Source of the DNA: Plantibacter sp. VKM Ac-2880
GTDB lineage: Bacteria; Actinomycetota; Actinomycetes; Actinomycetales; Microbacteriaceae
Length of the DNA stretch: 64,000 nt
Reading direction: 5' to 3'
Assembly: GCF_015351235.1 (NCBI RefSeq)
Contig: NZ_JADKSJ010000002.1
Location: 992,001-1,056,000, forward strand
Shown piece by piece: positions 24,407-33,145 of the stretch (positions are counted from its first letter, which is position 1; the number at the start of each line of letters is the position of its first letter). A model generated the notes under the pieces. The model worked only from the letters and a program-made list of their open reading frames with translations. It had not been told where the DNA came from and did not search any database. The position numbers and the translations under genes are program-made.

Positions 24407-25510
24407 TCAGGCGGACTCGCGCACGACGAGCGAGACGCCCACCGTCCGCCGGACCGTCGGCCCCGTCAGCGGGAGCGCGCCGGACATCATGCCGTCGAGC
24501 AGCTCCAGGCTCAGTCGGGCGAGGTCGCGCTTGTCGACGGCGACGCTCGTCAGCTCCGGGGTGACGAATCGACCGAGATCGAGGCCGTCGATGCCGATCA
24601 CCGCGACGTCCTCCGGCACGCGGACCCCGGCGCGCGCGAACCCCTTGAGCACCCCGACCGCCATGACGTCGTTGAAGACGAGGACCGCGTCGACCTCGGG
24701 GAAGGCGTCGCGACAGCGGAGGGCCGCGGCGACACCGCCCTGGTGGGTGTCGTCCGCCCACGTCTCCGAGGCCTCCGACCAGGGCAGGTCGTGCTCCGCG
24801 AGGAACGCCCGGTAGGCGAGGCGGCGCCCGGACGGCTCGGCCGAGGCGTCGATCATCGCGATGGAGCGCCGACCGGTGGCTGTGAAGTGGGCGATGGCCT
24901 GACGGATGCCGTCGTCGAAGTCGATGTCGACGCCGGCCACCGGTGCCGCAGCCGATTCCCCCGCCGCAGCGTGATCGTCGTGCTCACGGGCGCGCTGGTC
25001 GCCGAGGGACACGAAGGGGATGGCCGCGAACGCCCCCTGCAGGGCTCCGTGGTCGGCGCCGTTGCGTCCGACGACCGCGTCGACCTGTCTCGCGAGTTCG
25101 GCAAGCTGCGCGCGTTCGGCGTCGGGGAGCTCCGGCCCTCGATCCGCCGCGGCCGATCGCTCACCCGAGGCGACGCCCGCTCCCCCGACCTCGGCGACCA
25201 ACACGGTCCACCCGCGCTCGGCGGCCTGCTGCACGAGCGCCGCGGCGAGTTCCGGGTAGTAGGGGTTCCGCAGGTCGTCGACGACGAGACCGAGGGTCGT
25301 CGTGCGCCCGCTGACGAGATGCTGCGCAGCCCGGTTCGGTCGGTAGTTGAGTGACGCCGCGACCTCGATGACGCGCTGCCTGGTGGCCTCGCTGACGTCG
25401 CGCATGCCGTTGAGCGACCGGGTCACGGTCTGCCTGGAGACCCCGGCGACCCGGGCGACGTCGATGATCGTCGCTCGCGCGGGAGCCTGATCGTCGCGGG
25501 GTCTGGTCAT
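24407..25510 (-). CDS. LacI-family transcriptional regulator
   Basis: This 367-residue regulator has the LacI helix-turn-helix at about 14-60 (ATIIDVARVAGVSRQTVTRSL and RPNRAAQHLVSG hinge) and a periplasmic-binding-like effector domain (TTTLGLVVDDLRNPYYPELAAAL, VFNDVMAVGVLKGFARAGVRVPEDVAVIGIDG). A Ser/Gly/Ala/Asp-rich insertion around 115-210 makes it slightly longer than usual. It is divergent from the Gfo/Idh-AKR fusion gene, and a perfect 16-base LacI-type palindrome lies between them, so it probably represses both genes. Confidence 0.92.
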   Translation of the reverse strand: MTRPRDDQAPARATIIDVARVAGVSRQTVTRSLNGMRDVSEATRQRVIEVAASLNYRPNRAAQHLVSGRTTTLGLVVDDLRNPYYPELAAALVQQAAERGWTVLVAEVGGAGVASGERSAAADRGPELPDAERAQLAELARQVDAVVGRNGADHGALQGAFAAIPFVSLGDQRAREHDDHAAAGESAAAPVAGVDIDFDDGIRQAIAHFTATGRRSIAMIDASAEPSGRRLAYRAFLAEHDLPWSEASETWADDTHQGGVAAALRCRDAFPEVDAVLVFNDVMAVGVLKGFARAGVRVPEDVAVIGIDGLDLGRFVTPELTSVAVDKRDLARLSLELLDGMMSGALPLTGPTVRRTVGVSLVVRESA

Positions 25511-25534
25511 GGACACATCGTACTGATACCATCG

Positions 25535-25550
25535 CCGTGAACGTTCACGG
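25535..25550. promoter_or_regulatory. LacI-family operator, perfect 16-base palindrome
   Basis: CCGTGAACGTTCACGG is a perfect palindrome with the central CG typical of LacI-family sites. A half-site GCGTTCAC follows at about 25553-25560. It lies between the divergent regulator (start 25510) and the fusion gene (start 25604). Confidence 0.88.
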
Positions 25551-25603
25551 TAGCGTTCACGAGGACCACAGAACCGCCGATCAACGTCGAGGAGCATCAC
25601 CAC

Positions 25604-27595
25604 ATGGAACACGTCGCCTGGGGAATCATCGGACCCGGAACCATCGCGGAGCGCTTCGCGACGCAACTGCGCGAGAGTCGCACTGGGCGCCTCGCGGCCG
25701 TCGCCAGTCGCGATGCCGCACGCGCGCAGGACTTCGGCGATCGCTTCGGCGACGGTACGGCACCCGTCCGCGCCTACGGCTCCGTCGCCGAGCTCCTGGC
25801 AGACCCGGACGTCGACGCCGTGTACATCGCGACCCCGCACACCGAGCACGTCCGGCTCGTCATCGAAGCCGCCGAGGCCGGCAAGCACATCATCAGCGAG
25901 AAGCCGCTCTCGGTGAACCGCGCCGGAGCGATGCTCGCCGTGGAGACCGCCCGCCGCGCCGGGGTCTACCTCGCCGAGGCGTTCATGTACCGCTTCCACC
26001 CGCAGACGGCCAAGCTCATCGAGCTGGTGTCCTCGGGCACCATCGGCGAGGTCCAGCACGTCGAAGCCTCCTTCGCCTTCGCCGCGGACCTGCCCGCCGA
26101 CCACCGACTCATGAACCCGGACCTCGCCGGCGGCGGCATCCTCGACGTCGGCGGGTACCCCGTCTCGATCGCGCGCCTCATCGCCGGTGCCGCCGTTGGC
26201 GCACCCTTCGCCGACCCGACGGAGGTCACCGGCACCGGGACCATCGGTTCGACCGGCGTCGACGAGTGGGCCAGCGCGTCCCTCGTCTTCCCCTCCGGCA
26301 TCACCGCGCACGTCACGAGCGGTGTCCGCGTGCAGGACGACAACCGTGTCGTCGTCACGGGGTCGGCCGGTCAGCTCATCGTCGCCGACCCGTGGCTGCC
26401 CTCCGTCGAGGACGGCTCGACGATCGAGGTCCGCACCGTCACGGGCACCGAGTCGATCCTGATCCCCGGAGCGCCCCAGTACGCCATCCAGGCCGACGCT
26501 CTCGCCGAGTTCGCCGATGCCGGACAGGCGCCGCAGATGCGCTGGGCCGACTCGATCGGCAACGCCGCCACCCTCGATCGCTGGCGCGCCGCGATCGGCC
26601 TCGAGTACCCCTTCGAGTCGATCGAAACGGACGTCCCGACCGGCTCCGGCCGCCCGCTCACCGTGCGTGCCGAACTGCCGATGCCCACCGGTCGGATCGC
26701 CGGCATCGACCACGACATCTCGCGACTGGTCATGGGCGTCGACAACCAGGAGACCCTGCCGCAGGCCTCCGCGATGTTCGACGACTTCTTCGAGCGCGGC
26801 GGTAACGCCTTCGACACCGCCTGGCTCTACGGCGACGGCCTCCAGGAGCAGCTCCTCGGGCGGTGGCTCGCGAACCGTGGCGTCCGCGACGACGTCGTCG
26901 TGATCGGGAAGGGTGCGCACACGCCGTTCTGCGATCCCGAGTCGATCTCACGTCAGCTGTTCGAGAGCCTCGAGCGGCTCGGAACCGACCACCTCGACCT
27001 GTACCTCATGCACCGAGACAACCCGGAGGTGCCGGTCGGCGAGTTCGTCGACGTGCTGAACGAGCACGCCGAGGCCGGCCGCATCCGCGCCTTCGGCGGG
27101 TCGAACTGGTCGATCGAGCGGTTCGAGGAGGCGAACGCGTACGCCGCAGCACACGGGAAGCGCGGCTTCGCGGCGCTGAGCAACCACTTCGGTCTCGCTC
27201 GGGCGCTCGACGTGCCGTGGGCGGGTTGCGTGGAGGTGACCGACCCGACCAGCCGCGCCTGGCTCGAGGAGACGAAGACGCCGTTGCTGCCGTGGTCGTC
27301 GCAGGCTCGCGGGTTCTTCACGGGCCGTGCCGAGCCCGAGGACCTGTCCGATCCCGACCTCGTGCGCTGCTACTACAGCGACGACAACTTCGAGCGCTTG
27401 GCCCGTGCCCGTCAGCTCGGTTCGGAGCTCGGTGTCGCGCCGACGGCGATCGCCCTGGCGTACGTGCTGGCGCAGGACTTCCCGACCTTCGCGCTCATCG
27501 GGCCGCGGTCGATCGAGGAGACCCGCTCGTCGACCGATGCCCTGTCCTTGCAGCTGACGCCGGAGCAGGTCGCCTGGCTCGACCTCCGCGTCTGA
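25604..27595 (+). CDS. Gfo/Idh/MocA oxidoreductase fused to an aldo/keto reductase
   Basis: This 663-residue protein carries two complete NAD(P)-dependent enzymes. Residues about 1-345 are Gfo/Idh/MocA type (WGIIGPGTIAERFATQLRES, the EKPL motif in HIISEKPLSVNRAG, GGGILDVGGYPVSIARLI). Residues about 365-660 are an aldo/keto reductase (RLVMGVDNQETLPQAS, FDTAWLYGDGLQEQLLGRWL, IGKGAH, YLMHRDNP, FGGSNWSIERF, LLPWSSQARGFF). Acting in series on one sugar, they could oxidise one carbon and reduce another, giving redox-neutral isomerisation or epimerisation; that is inference. GGAG is present upstream. It is controlled by the divergent LacI regulator. Confidence 0.9.
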   Translation: MEHVAWGIIGPGTIAERFATQLRESRTGRLAAVASRDAARAQDFGDRFGDGTAPVRAYGSVAELLADPDVDAVYIATPHTEHVRLVIEAAEAGKHIISEKPLSVNRAGAMLAVETARRAGVYLAEAFMYRFHPQTAKLIELVSSGTIGEVQHVEASFAFAADLPADHRLMNPDLAGGGILDVGGYPVSIARLIAGAAVGAPFADPTEVTGTGTIGSTGVDEWASASLVFPSGITAHVTSGVRVQDDNRVVVTGSAGQLIVADPWLPSVEDGSTIEVRTVTGTESILIPGAPQYAIQADALAEFADAGQAPQMRWADSIGNAATLDRWRAAIGLEYPFESIETDVPTGSGRPLTVRAELPMPTGRIAGIDHDISRLVMGVDNQETLPQASAMFDDFFERGGNAFDTAWLYGDGLQEQLLGRWLANRGVRDDVVVIGKGAHTPFCDPESISRQLFESLERLGTDHLDLYLMHRDNPEVPVGEFVDVLNEHAEAGRIRAFGGSNWSIERFEEANAYAAAHGKRGFAALSNHFGLARALDVPWAGCVEVTDPTSRAWLEETKTPLLPWSSQARGFFTGRAEPEDLSDPDLVRCYYSDDNFERLARARQLGSELGVAPTAIALAYVLAQDFPTFALIGPRSIEETRSSTDALSLQLTPEQVAWLDLRV

Positions 27596-27599
27596 GCGG

Positions 27600-27960
27600 G
27601 TCCCTCGGGTGGTGCCAGCGCGGTGCGCTGACGCGAGCGCGGGTCTGTGGCGGGGCGCCAGCGCGGTGCGCTGACGTCACCGCGGTTCATGGGCGTGAGC
27701 GCGGGTCTCCAGAGACCCGCGCTCAGTCGTGCGGGACGCGCCCACGCCGAGTCACTCCATCTCACGTCAGCGCACCGCGCTGATCCGAGCGCGGGGTGCG
27801 GGGCGCGACCACGCGTGACCCGGCGCCAGCGCGGCGCGCTGGGCCTCACCGCGGGTCGTGGGCGTGAGCGCGGGTCTCCGGAGACCCGCGCCCACGCGTG
27901 TGGGGTGCGCTCACGCCGAGTCGCGACGTGTCACGTCAGCGCACCGCGCTGGCCCGACCA
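27600..27960. repeat. Two-unit GC-rich intergenic repeat with internal hairpins
   Basis: This 391-base gap between convergent genes contains two related units of roughly 175 bases. Each has CCAGCGCGGTGCGCTGA or close variant, GGGCGTGAGCGCGGGTCTCC, its inverted partner GAGACCCGCGCCCACG (or GCTCAG variant) and an end CACGTCAGCGCACCGCGCTG that is the inverse of the beginning. The units could fold into long hairpins. Related sequence recurs near 46.5 and 58.5 kb. No gene is seen. Confidence 0.8.
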
Positions 27961-27986
27961 ACCACCCGAGCGAGACCCGGCGGACG

Positions 27987-29096
27987 TCAGGTGAGGGGTT
28001 TGCGGGCTCGATCGCGCGCGAGGAGGACACCGAGCAGCAGGATCAGGATGAGGACGACCCCGCGCGCGAGGCCCTGCCAGTAGAAGGACAGGCCGATGAG
28101 GTTCATCCCGTTCGTCAGCAACGCGAAGATGAGCACTCCGACGAGCGTGCCGAAGAGGTTCGGCCGCCCGGTCCGGCTGAGCGTCGTCCCGATGAACACC
28201 GCACCGATCGAGTCGAGCACGTAGAGCTGCCCGCTGTTCGCGACGAAGCCGTTGCTCCGCGCCGCGAGGATCAGTCCGGCGATCGCCGCGATCCCCGCCG
28301 CGAAGACGAACGCGGTCGCCATCGACGTCCCCGCCATCCGTCCGGCGATCCGCGTGGCGGTCGGCTGCTCCCCGGCGGCCGTCAGCACGCGCCCCCAACG
28401 ACTCCGCTCGAGCGCCGCCCACACGATGAGGAGGACGATCACGGCGATGACGATGGGCGCGGCCACCCCGAGCACCGATCCGGCGCCCAGCCACGCGAAC
28501 TCGTCCGGCACACTGCTGCGCGACAGGTAGATGGGCGAGCCGCCGTCGGTCGCGACCTGCTGCACCCCGCCACCGATGAACCAGACGCTCAACGTGGCGA
28601 GGAACGGCCGGATGCGCAGCACGACGACGAGGAACGCGTTCACCGCACCCACGAGGAGGCCGACGACCAGTCCGCCGACGATCGCGACCCAGGCGACGTA
28701 GTCGTCCGCGAGGAGCGCCGAGGCGGTCAGCGCCGCGAGGTCGATGGCGACCCCGATCGACAGGTCGATGCCGCCGGCCCGCACGACGACCGTCATCGCC
28801 ACCGCCGCCAGCAGGAGCAGGGCGTTCTGGTTGAGCACGCCAAGGAGGTTGTCGGCGGTCAGGAACGACGGCGACAGGATCGCGAACACGATGAGGAGGA
28901 CGGCGAGCACGGTCGGGGCGAGGGCCTGCGGGACGGCCGCCCCGAGTCCGCTGACCGTCAGCGTGGAGAGCGGACCGCCGGCCCGCTTGTCCGAGCCGCT
29001 CCCCCGGCGCCCCTGGGTGTCGCTCCGCCGGCGCCCGCCGGTGGTGGTGGACGAGTCGGCGGCGGGCGTCGCATCCTCCCGGGTGTCGATGCTCAT
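27987..29096 (-). CDS. Ribose-type sugar ABC transporter permease (RbsC family), second subunit
   Basis: This 369-residue membrane protein has about ten hydrophobic segments and family motifs of the branched BPD_transp_2 group: LLGVLNQNALLLLAAVAMTVVVRAGGIDLSIG and TTLSRTGRPNLFGTLVGVLIFALLTNGMNLIGLSFYWQGLARG. The first 60 residues are polar and Ser/Arg-rich. It forms the membrane channel with the preceding permease. It is last in the four-gene operon; its start overlaps the previous stop by ATGA. Confidence 0.92.
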   Translation of the reverse strand: MSIDTREDATPAADSSTTTGGRRRSDTQGRRGSGSDKRAGGPLSTLTVSGLGAAVPQALAPTVLAVLLIVFAILSPSFLTADNLLGVLNQNALLLLAAVAMTVVVRAGGIDLSIGVAIDLAALTASALLADDYVAWVAIVGGLVVGLLVGAVNAFLVVVLRIRPFLATLSVWFIGGGVQQVATDGGSPIYLSRSSVPDEFAWLGAGSVLGVAAPIVIAVIVLLIVWAALERSRWGRVLTAAGEQPTATRIAGRMAGTSMATAFVFAAGIAAIAGLILAARSNGFVANSGQLYVLDSIGAVFIGTTLSRTGRPNLFGTLVGVLIFALLTNGMNLIGLSFYWQGLARGVVLILILLLGVLLARDRARKPLT

Positions 29097-30106
29097 CGCT
29101 TGACGCTCCGTTCACGGATCGCGGCGACCGCGAGGACCAGCAGGATCAGCACACCCTTGGTGATGCCGATCCACTGGCTCGGGACGCCGAGCTGACTGAA
29201 CCCGTTCGTGAGGATCGCGACGAACACCGCACTGAAGAGCGTGCCCGTGATCGTCACGACCAGACGACGGGAGAAGGCGATCGAGAGGAAGGTCGCGAGC
29301 AGGATGTCGATCAACGACTGCTCCCCGATCCCCGGGAGGGCAGCGGAGAGCCGGCTCGTCATCAGCACACCGGCGATGCCCGCGAGCACGGCGGCGAGCA
29401 CGTAGCTGCCGACGAGATGGCGGTTCACGCTGATCCCGGCGACCCGCGCGGCGGTGGGGTTCTGACCGACGGCCGCGTTCCGCACACCCCAGCTGGTGCG
29501 ACCGGTGGCGAAGGCGACGATCGCGAAGACGATCACCAGCACCACGACCGCGGCAGGGAGCCCGAGCACGTGACCGCTGCGCAGCCAGACGAGTCCACCG
29601 TCGGACACGGGCACCTTCACGTTGTCGGTGATGACGATCGTGAGACTCGTGACGATGCTCATCATGGCGAGCGTGACGAGCAACGGCCGGATCCCGGCGA
29701 CCACGACGAGCCCGTTCACGAGTCCGATGAGCGCGGTGGCACCGAGCCCGAGGAGCAGGGCGAGCGGTAGGCCGAGCTGGGCCTGCAGCAGGACCGCGAC
29801 GAGTGCACCGGAGAAGCCCAGGACGGCGCCGATCGAGAGGTCGATGCCGCCACGCACGACATCCTCGCCACCCGTCACGACGACGACGGACAAGCCGAAG
29901 GCGGCGATGGCGTAGACCGCGGACTGGGTGAGGATCGTCGCGAGGTTCGCGGGATCGAGGAAGCCGGGCGACGCGACGGCGAAGACGACGATCTCGATCA
30001 CGACGATCGCGTAGCCGATCAGCCCCAGCCGGGACACCGGTCGGCGCTTCGTCGTGGACTCCGCGGCCGCCGAGGGGGCGGCGGGCGGTGCGGACAGGGC
30101 GGTCAT
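29093..30106 (-). CDS. Ribose-type sugar ABC transporter permease (RbsC family), first subunit
   Basis: This 337-residue protein with about ten transmembrane helices has the family patterns FGLSVVVVTGGEDVVRGGIDLSIGAVLGFSG and LLATFLSIAFSRRLVVTITGTLFSAVFVAILTNGF. The extended EDVVRGGIDLS loop replaces the usual GGIDLS, suggesting a specialised subgroup. Two different permeases imply a heterodimeric channel, as in autoinducer-2 or rhamnose importers. Both ends overlap neighbours by four bases. Confidence 0.92.
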   Translation of the reverse strand: MTALSAPPAAPSAAAESTTKRRPVSRLGLIGYAIVVIEIVVFAVASPGFLDPANLATILTQSAVYAIAAFGLSVVVVTGGEDVVRGGIDLSIGAVLGFSGALVAVLLQAQLGLPLALLLGLGATALIGLVNGLVVVAGIRPLLVTLAMMSIVTSLTIVITDNVKVPVSDGGLVWLRSGHVLGLPAAVVVLVIVFAIVAFATGRTSWGVRNAAVGQNPTAARVAGISVNRHLVGSYVLAAVLAGIAGVLMTSRLSAALPGIGEQSLIDILLATFLSIAFSRRLVVTITGTLFSAVFVAILTNGFSQLGVPSQWIGITKGVLILLVLAVAAIRERSVKR

Positions 30107-31839
30107 GCGGAGGCTCCTCGGGTGGGCGATGCTGCGTTCCGGGAGGTGGTCGAGTGCCCTTCGACAGGCTCAGGGACCGGGGTCGACTCAGGGACCGGGG
30201 TCGACTCAGGGACCGGGGTCGACTCAGGGACCGGAGTGGGCTCGGGAGCGTCGGAGACCGGGGCGAGCTCGGCGACGCCCGTCGACCACGCGAGGATCGT
30301 GTCGGCGGTCGCCTGCGCCCGCTGGAGTTCGGTACGGATCGTGCCGCGGTACAGCACGAGCACGCGGTCGGCGAGTCCGATGAGTTCCTCGAGGTCGACG
30401 CTCACGAGCAACACGCCGGCCCCCTGGGCGACGAGCGCGTCGATCTCCGCATAGATCTGCTGGCGCGAGCCGATGTCGACCCCGGAGGTGGGCTGATCGA
30501 GCACGAACACCGTCGATCCGGCGGCCAGCCAGCGACCGAGGACGACCTTCTGCTGGTTGCCGCCGGACAGACTGCCGGCGACGGCGGCGTCGTTCGCCGG
30601 TCGGATGTCGAGACGGTCGACGAGGTCGGCGGCGATCGCGCGCTCGCGTCGACCGCGCAGGATGCCTCCGAGGCCCGTGATGCGGTCGAGCGCGGCGAGC
30701 GTCAGGTTCTCCCGCACGGACTGCCGGTTGAGGATGCCGTCGCGGTGGCGGTTCGCCGGCACGTAGGCGCCGCCGGCACGGACGAAGGCGCGCGGCGAGC
30801 GGATCGTGCCGGCGGCGCCGAGGCGCACCGTTCCGCCGTGGGCGCGGAGGCCGACGACGGCGTCGGCGAGCTCCTCGAGCCCCGAGCCGACGAGCCCGGT
30901 GACCCCGACGATCTCGCCGGGCCGAACCGTGATCGAGACGCCGTGGAGGCGGTCCGGCACCATCAGCGCGTCGATCGCGAGGACCGGCTCGCTCCCGGCG
31001 TCCGCCGCGACGCGTTCCCCGTCGCCGAACTCCGCGACACTCCGGCCGACCATGAGCTGCACGATGGCGTCGAGCGTCGCGTCGGGTTCGGCGAGATCGA
31101 GCGCACCGACGCGTTCGCCGTTGCGGAGGACGACGACACGGGACGCGATGTCGCGCACCTCCTGGAGGTAGTGGGAGATGTAGATGACGGCGACGCCCTC
31201 GGCCTGCAACGCGCGGACGGTGCGGAACAAGCGCTCCACGTCCCCCGCGGCGAGCGGGGCCGTGGGCTCGTCGAGCACGAGGATGCGCGGGCGCGTGATC
31301 GTCGCGATCGCCAGCTGCAGGAGTTGCTGCTCGGCCACGCTGAGTTCGTCGACGAGGGTGCTGCCCGGGACGTCGAGTCCGACGAGGTCGAGGAGCTCCT
31401 GCTCCGCCCGGCGGTCGAGCTGCCGGCCGGTGAGGAACGCGGTGCGCGAGCCGAGGAACAGCTGCTCGGCGACGGTGAGTCGTCCGGCGAGGTGGCGGTC
31501 CTGGTGGATGACCCGGATGCCGAGGCGTTCGGCGTCGCCGGGGTTCCGGATGACGGCGGGTTCGCCGTCGATCTCGATGGATCCCTCGCTCGCCGTGTAG
31601 AGCCCGGTGAGGATCTTGATGAGCGTCGACTTGCCGGCGCCGTTCTCGCCGACGAGGGCGACGACCTCTCCCGGCAGCACCTCGAGGTCGACGTCGTGCA
31701 GCACGCGGACGCCGCCGAAGTCCTTCGCGATGCCCCGCATGGTCACCGCCGGCGCGGGTGAGCCGGAAGCAGCCGCGCCGGGTCGACCGTCCAGCGTGCG
31801 CTGGGCGGTCGACTCGTCGGTCGAGGTGCGGTCCGTCAT
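30103..31839 (-). CDS. Sugar ABC transporter ATP-binding protein with two nucleotide-binding domains
   Basis: This 578-residue protein belongs to the RbsA/MglA/LsrA type. The first domain has Walker A GENGAGKST and Walker B ILVLDEPTAPL; the second keeps LSGGNQQKVVLGRWLA and VFVLDQPTSGVD but has a degenerate Walker A (GLVGSGLEELADAVVG), as usual. The C-terminus is abnormal: after the normal end near ILAWSTG, about 55 Pro/Glu/Thr-rich residues follow with PVPEST repeated and PVPEPVEG, translated from the dispersed DNA repeat. The ATG at 31839 overlaps the binding-protein stop; the stop overlaps the permease start. Confidence 0.93.
   Translation of the reverse strand: MTDRTSTDESTAQRTLDGRPGAAASGSPAPAVTMRGIAKDFGGVRVLHDVDLEVLPGEVVALVGENGAGKSTLIKILTGLYTASEGSIEIDGEPAVIRNPGDAERLGIRVIHQDRHLAGRLTVAEQLFLGSRTAFLTGRQLDRRAEQELLDLVGLDVPGSTLVDELSVAEQQLLQLAIATITRPRILVLDEPTAPLAAGDVERLFRTVRALQAEGVAVIYISHYLQEVRDIASRVVVLRNGERVGALDLAEPDATLDAIVQLMVGRSVAEFGDGERVAADAGSEPVLAIDALMVPDRLHGVSITVRPGEIVGVTGLVGSGLEELADAVVGLRAHGGTVRLGAAGTIRSPRAFVRAGGAYVPANRHRDGILNRQSVRENLTLAALDRITGLGGILRGRRERAIAADLVDRLDIRPANDAAVAGSLSGGNQQKVVLGRWLAAGSTVFVLDQPTSGVDIGSRQQIYAEIDALVAQGAGVLLVSVDLEELIGLADRVLVLYRGTIRTELQRAQATADTILAWSTGVAELAPVSDAPEPTPVPESTPVPESTPVPESTPVPEPVEGHSTTSRNAASPTRGASA
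30150..30244 (-). repeat. Dispersed repeat translated as part of the ABC ATPase tail
   Basis: CCCTTCGACAGGCTCAGGGACCGG followed by three further tandem 18-base units (GTCGACTCAGGGACCGGG) is the reverse complement of the intergenic repeat, here inside a coding frame. On the minus strand it reads ESTPVP repeats ending PVPEPVEG. The frame stays open and the downstream ATGA overlap is intact. Confidence 0.85.
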
Positions 31840-32870
31840 TCCAGGCCGAGCCGCTTGCGCTCGTCGGCGACGTTCGCCTTGTCGATGAACACGGCGTCGA
31901 GATAGGTGCTCAGTGGCACCTCGTCCTGCTGTCCACCGAGGTACCGGGCGACGTTGTCCGCGCTCGTGGTGCCGAACAGGGTCGGCTGCTGCGCCACGGT
32001 GAACTGGTAGACCGAGGCGGGGTCCTCGATGAGGTCGAGCGCACCGGGCTCGGCGTCGACGCCGTACACCTTGATCTCGTTGCGACCCGCTGCGTCGATG
32101 GCCTGCGCGGCGCCGATCGCGGGGAGGTCCCAGCACGACCAGACGGCCGAGATCTCACCCTTGGGGTAGCGGGTCAGGGCGTCGTTCGTCTTCTGCTTGG
32201 CGTCCTCGATGGTGCCCTCGTAGACGTCCTGCAGCTCGGGCTCGATGACCTCGATGTTCGGGTAGTTCTTCAGCACCAGCTTGAACTCGTCGTAGCGGAT
32301 CTGGCAGGGGGTGACGTCGTAGAAGCCGTTGAAGACGAGCACCTTGCCCTTCCCGCCGATGTCCTCGGCGAGCGTGCGGGCGAGCGTGGAACCGATCTGC
32401 CAGTTGTCGGAACCGATGTTGTTCACCGAGTTCTCGCTGGCGTGGTCGATGGTGAAGACGGGGATGTCGGCGTCCTTCGCCTGCTGCAGCGCCGGCGCGA
32501 GCGTCGTGGCGTCGCCGAGGATGACGACGATCGCGTCGACCTTCTGCGAGACGAGGTTCTCGACGTTGGCGAGGTGCTTGTCGTCCTGCGCGTCGGCCTG
32601 GGTCGCGACCACCTTCGCGCCGAGCTCCTCCAAGCGGTCCTGGACGCCCTGGTAGGTGAGGCGACCGAAGTCGCGCACGACGTCCTTCGCGGCCACGCCG
32701 ACGGTCTTGCCCTCGAGCGAGGGGACGTCGGCGTCGGACGCCGCGGCGCTGGCGGCGGGTCCGCTCGTCGACCCGCCGGACGAGGACTGCTTCAACGAAC
32801 AGCCGGTGGCGAGACCGGCCACGACGGCCAGCGAGATGATGGACAGCGCGAGGCGCGATCGACGACGCAT
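31836..32870 (-). CDS. Sugar ABC transporter substrate-binding lipoprotein (ribose/AI-2-type)
   Basis: This 344-residue lipoprotein has a signal peptide with lipobox (LATGC, Cys24), a Ser/Gly/Ala linker, then a periplasmic-binding type I fold: GKTVGVAAKDVVRDFGRLTYQGVQDRLEELGAKVV, LVSQKVDAIVVILGD, VFTIDHASENSVNNIGSDNWQIGSTLA. Sugar type cannot be read from sequence. It is the first gene of the transporter operon and is divergent from a FadR-like GntR gene that probably controls it. Confidence 0.93.
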   Translation of the reverse strand: MRRRSRLALSIISLAVVAGLATGCSLKQSSSGGSTSGPAASAAASDADVPSLEGKTVGVAAKDVVRDFGRLTYQGVQDRLEELGAKVVATQADAQDDKHLANVENLVSQKVDAIVVILGDATTLAPALQQAKDADIPVFTIDHASENSVNNIGSDNWQIGSTLARTLAEDIGGKGKVLVFNGFYDVTPCQIRYDEFKLVLKNYPNIEVIEPELQDVYEGTIEDAKQKTNDALTRYPKGEISAVWSCWDLPAIGAAQAIDAAGRNEIKVYGVDAEPGALDLIEDPASVYQFTVAQQPTLFGTTSADNVARYLGGQQDEVPLSTYLDAVFIDKANVADERKRLGLE

Positions 32871-33145
32871 GGGGACTCCAGAGGACGGTGGGGCGCGGGA
32901 CGGTGCGGGGGGAGGGGGTGGGTCGGGGCCGCCGTCCGCTGTCGGTGCGGTGGTGACCTGCACCGGGACGTCGGGGTTGCAGTAACAGTAGGGACGGACG
33001 GGGAGGGCCGCGAGAGGGCGCTCAACCTGACGTAACACAACGCCTGGCGGGGACCAGCAGCGGGGCCCGCCCAACCGAAACGTCGGATGTATCATGGCGC
33101 GAGGCGGTGCGACCGACGACCGCCGCGCATGAGCAGGGGGTCTCC

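Noticed and set aside
25511-26920. Upstream extension of the LacI reading frame to 26920
   Set aside because: The extension runs antisense through the Gfo/Idh gene and past the operator. The helix-turn-helix begins a few residues after ATG 25510, so that is the start.
33031-33041. TTGTGTTACGT (minus strand) as operator of the FadR-like GntR
   Set aside because: It differs from the FCD consensus at the last position and is not a symmetric palindrome, so it was mentioned but not called as a feature.
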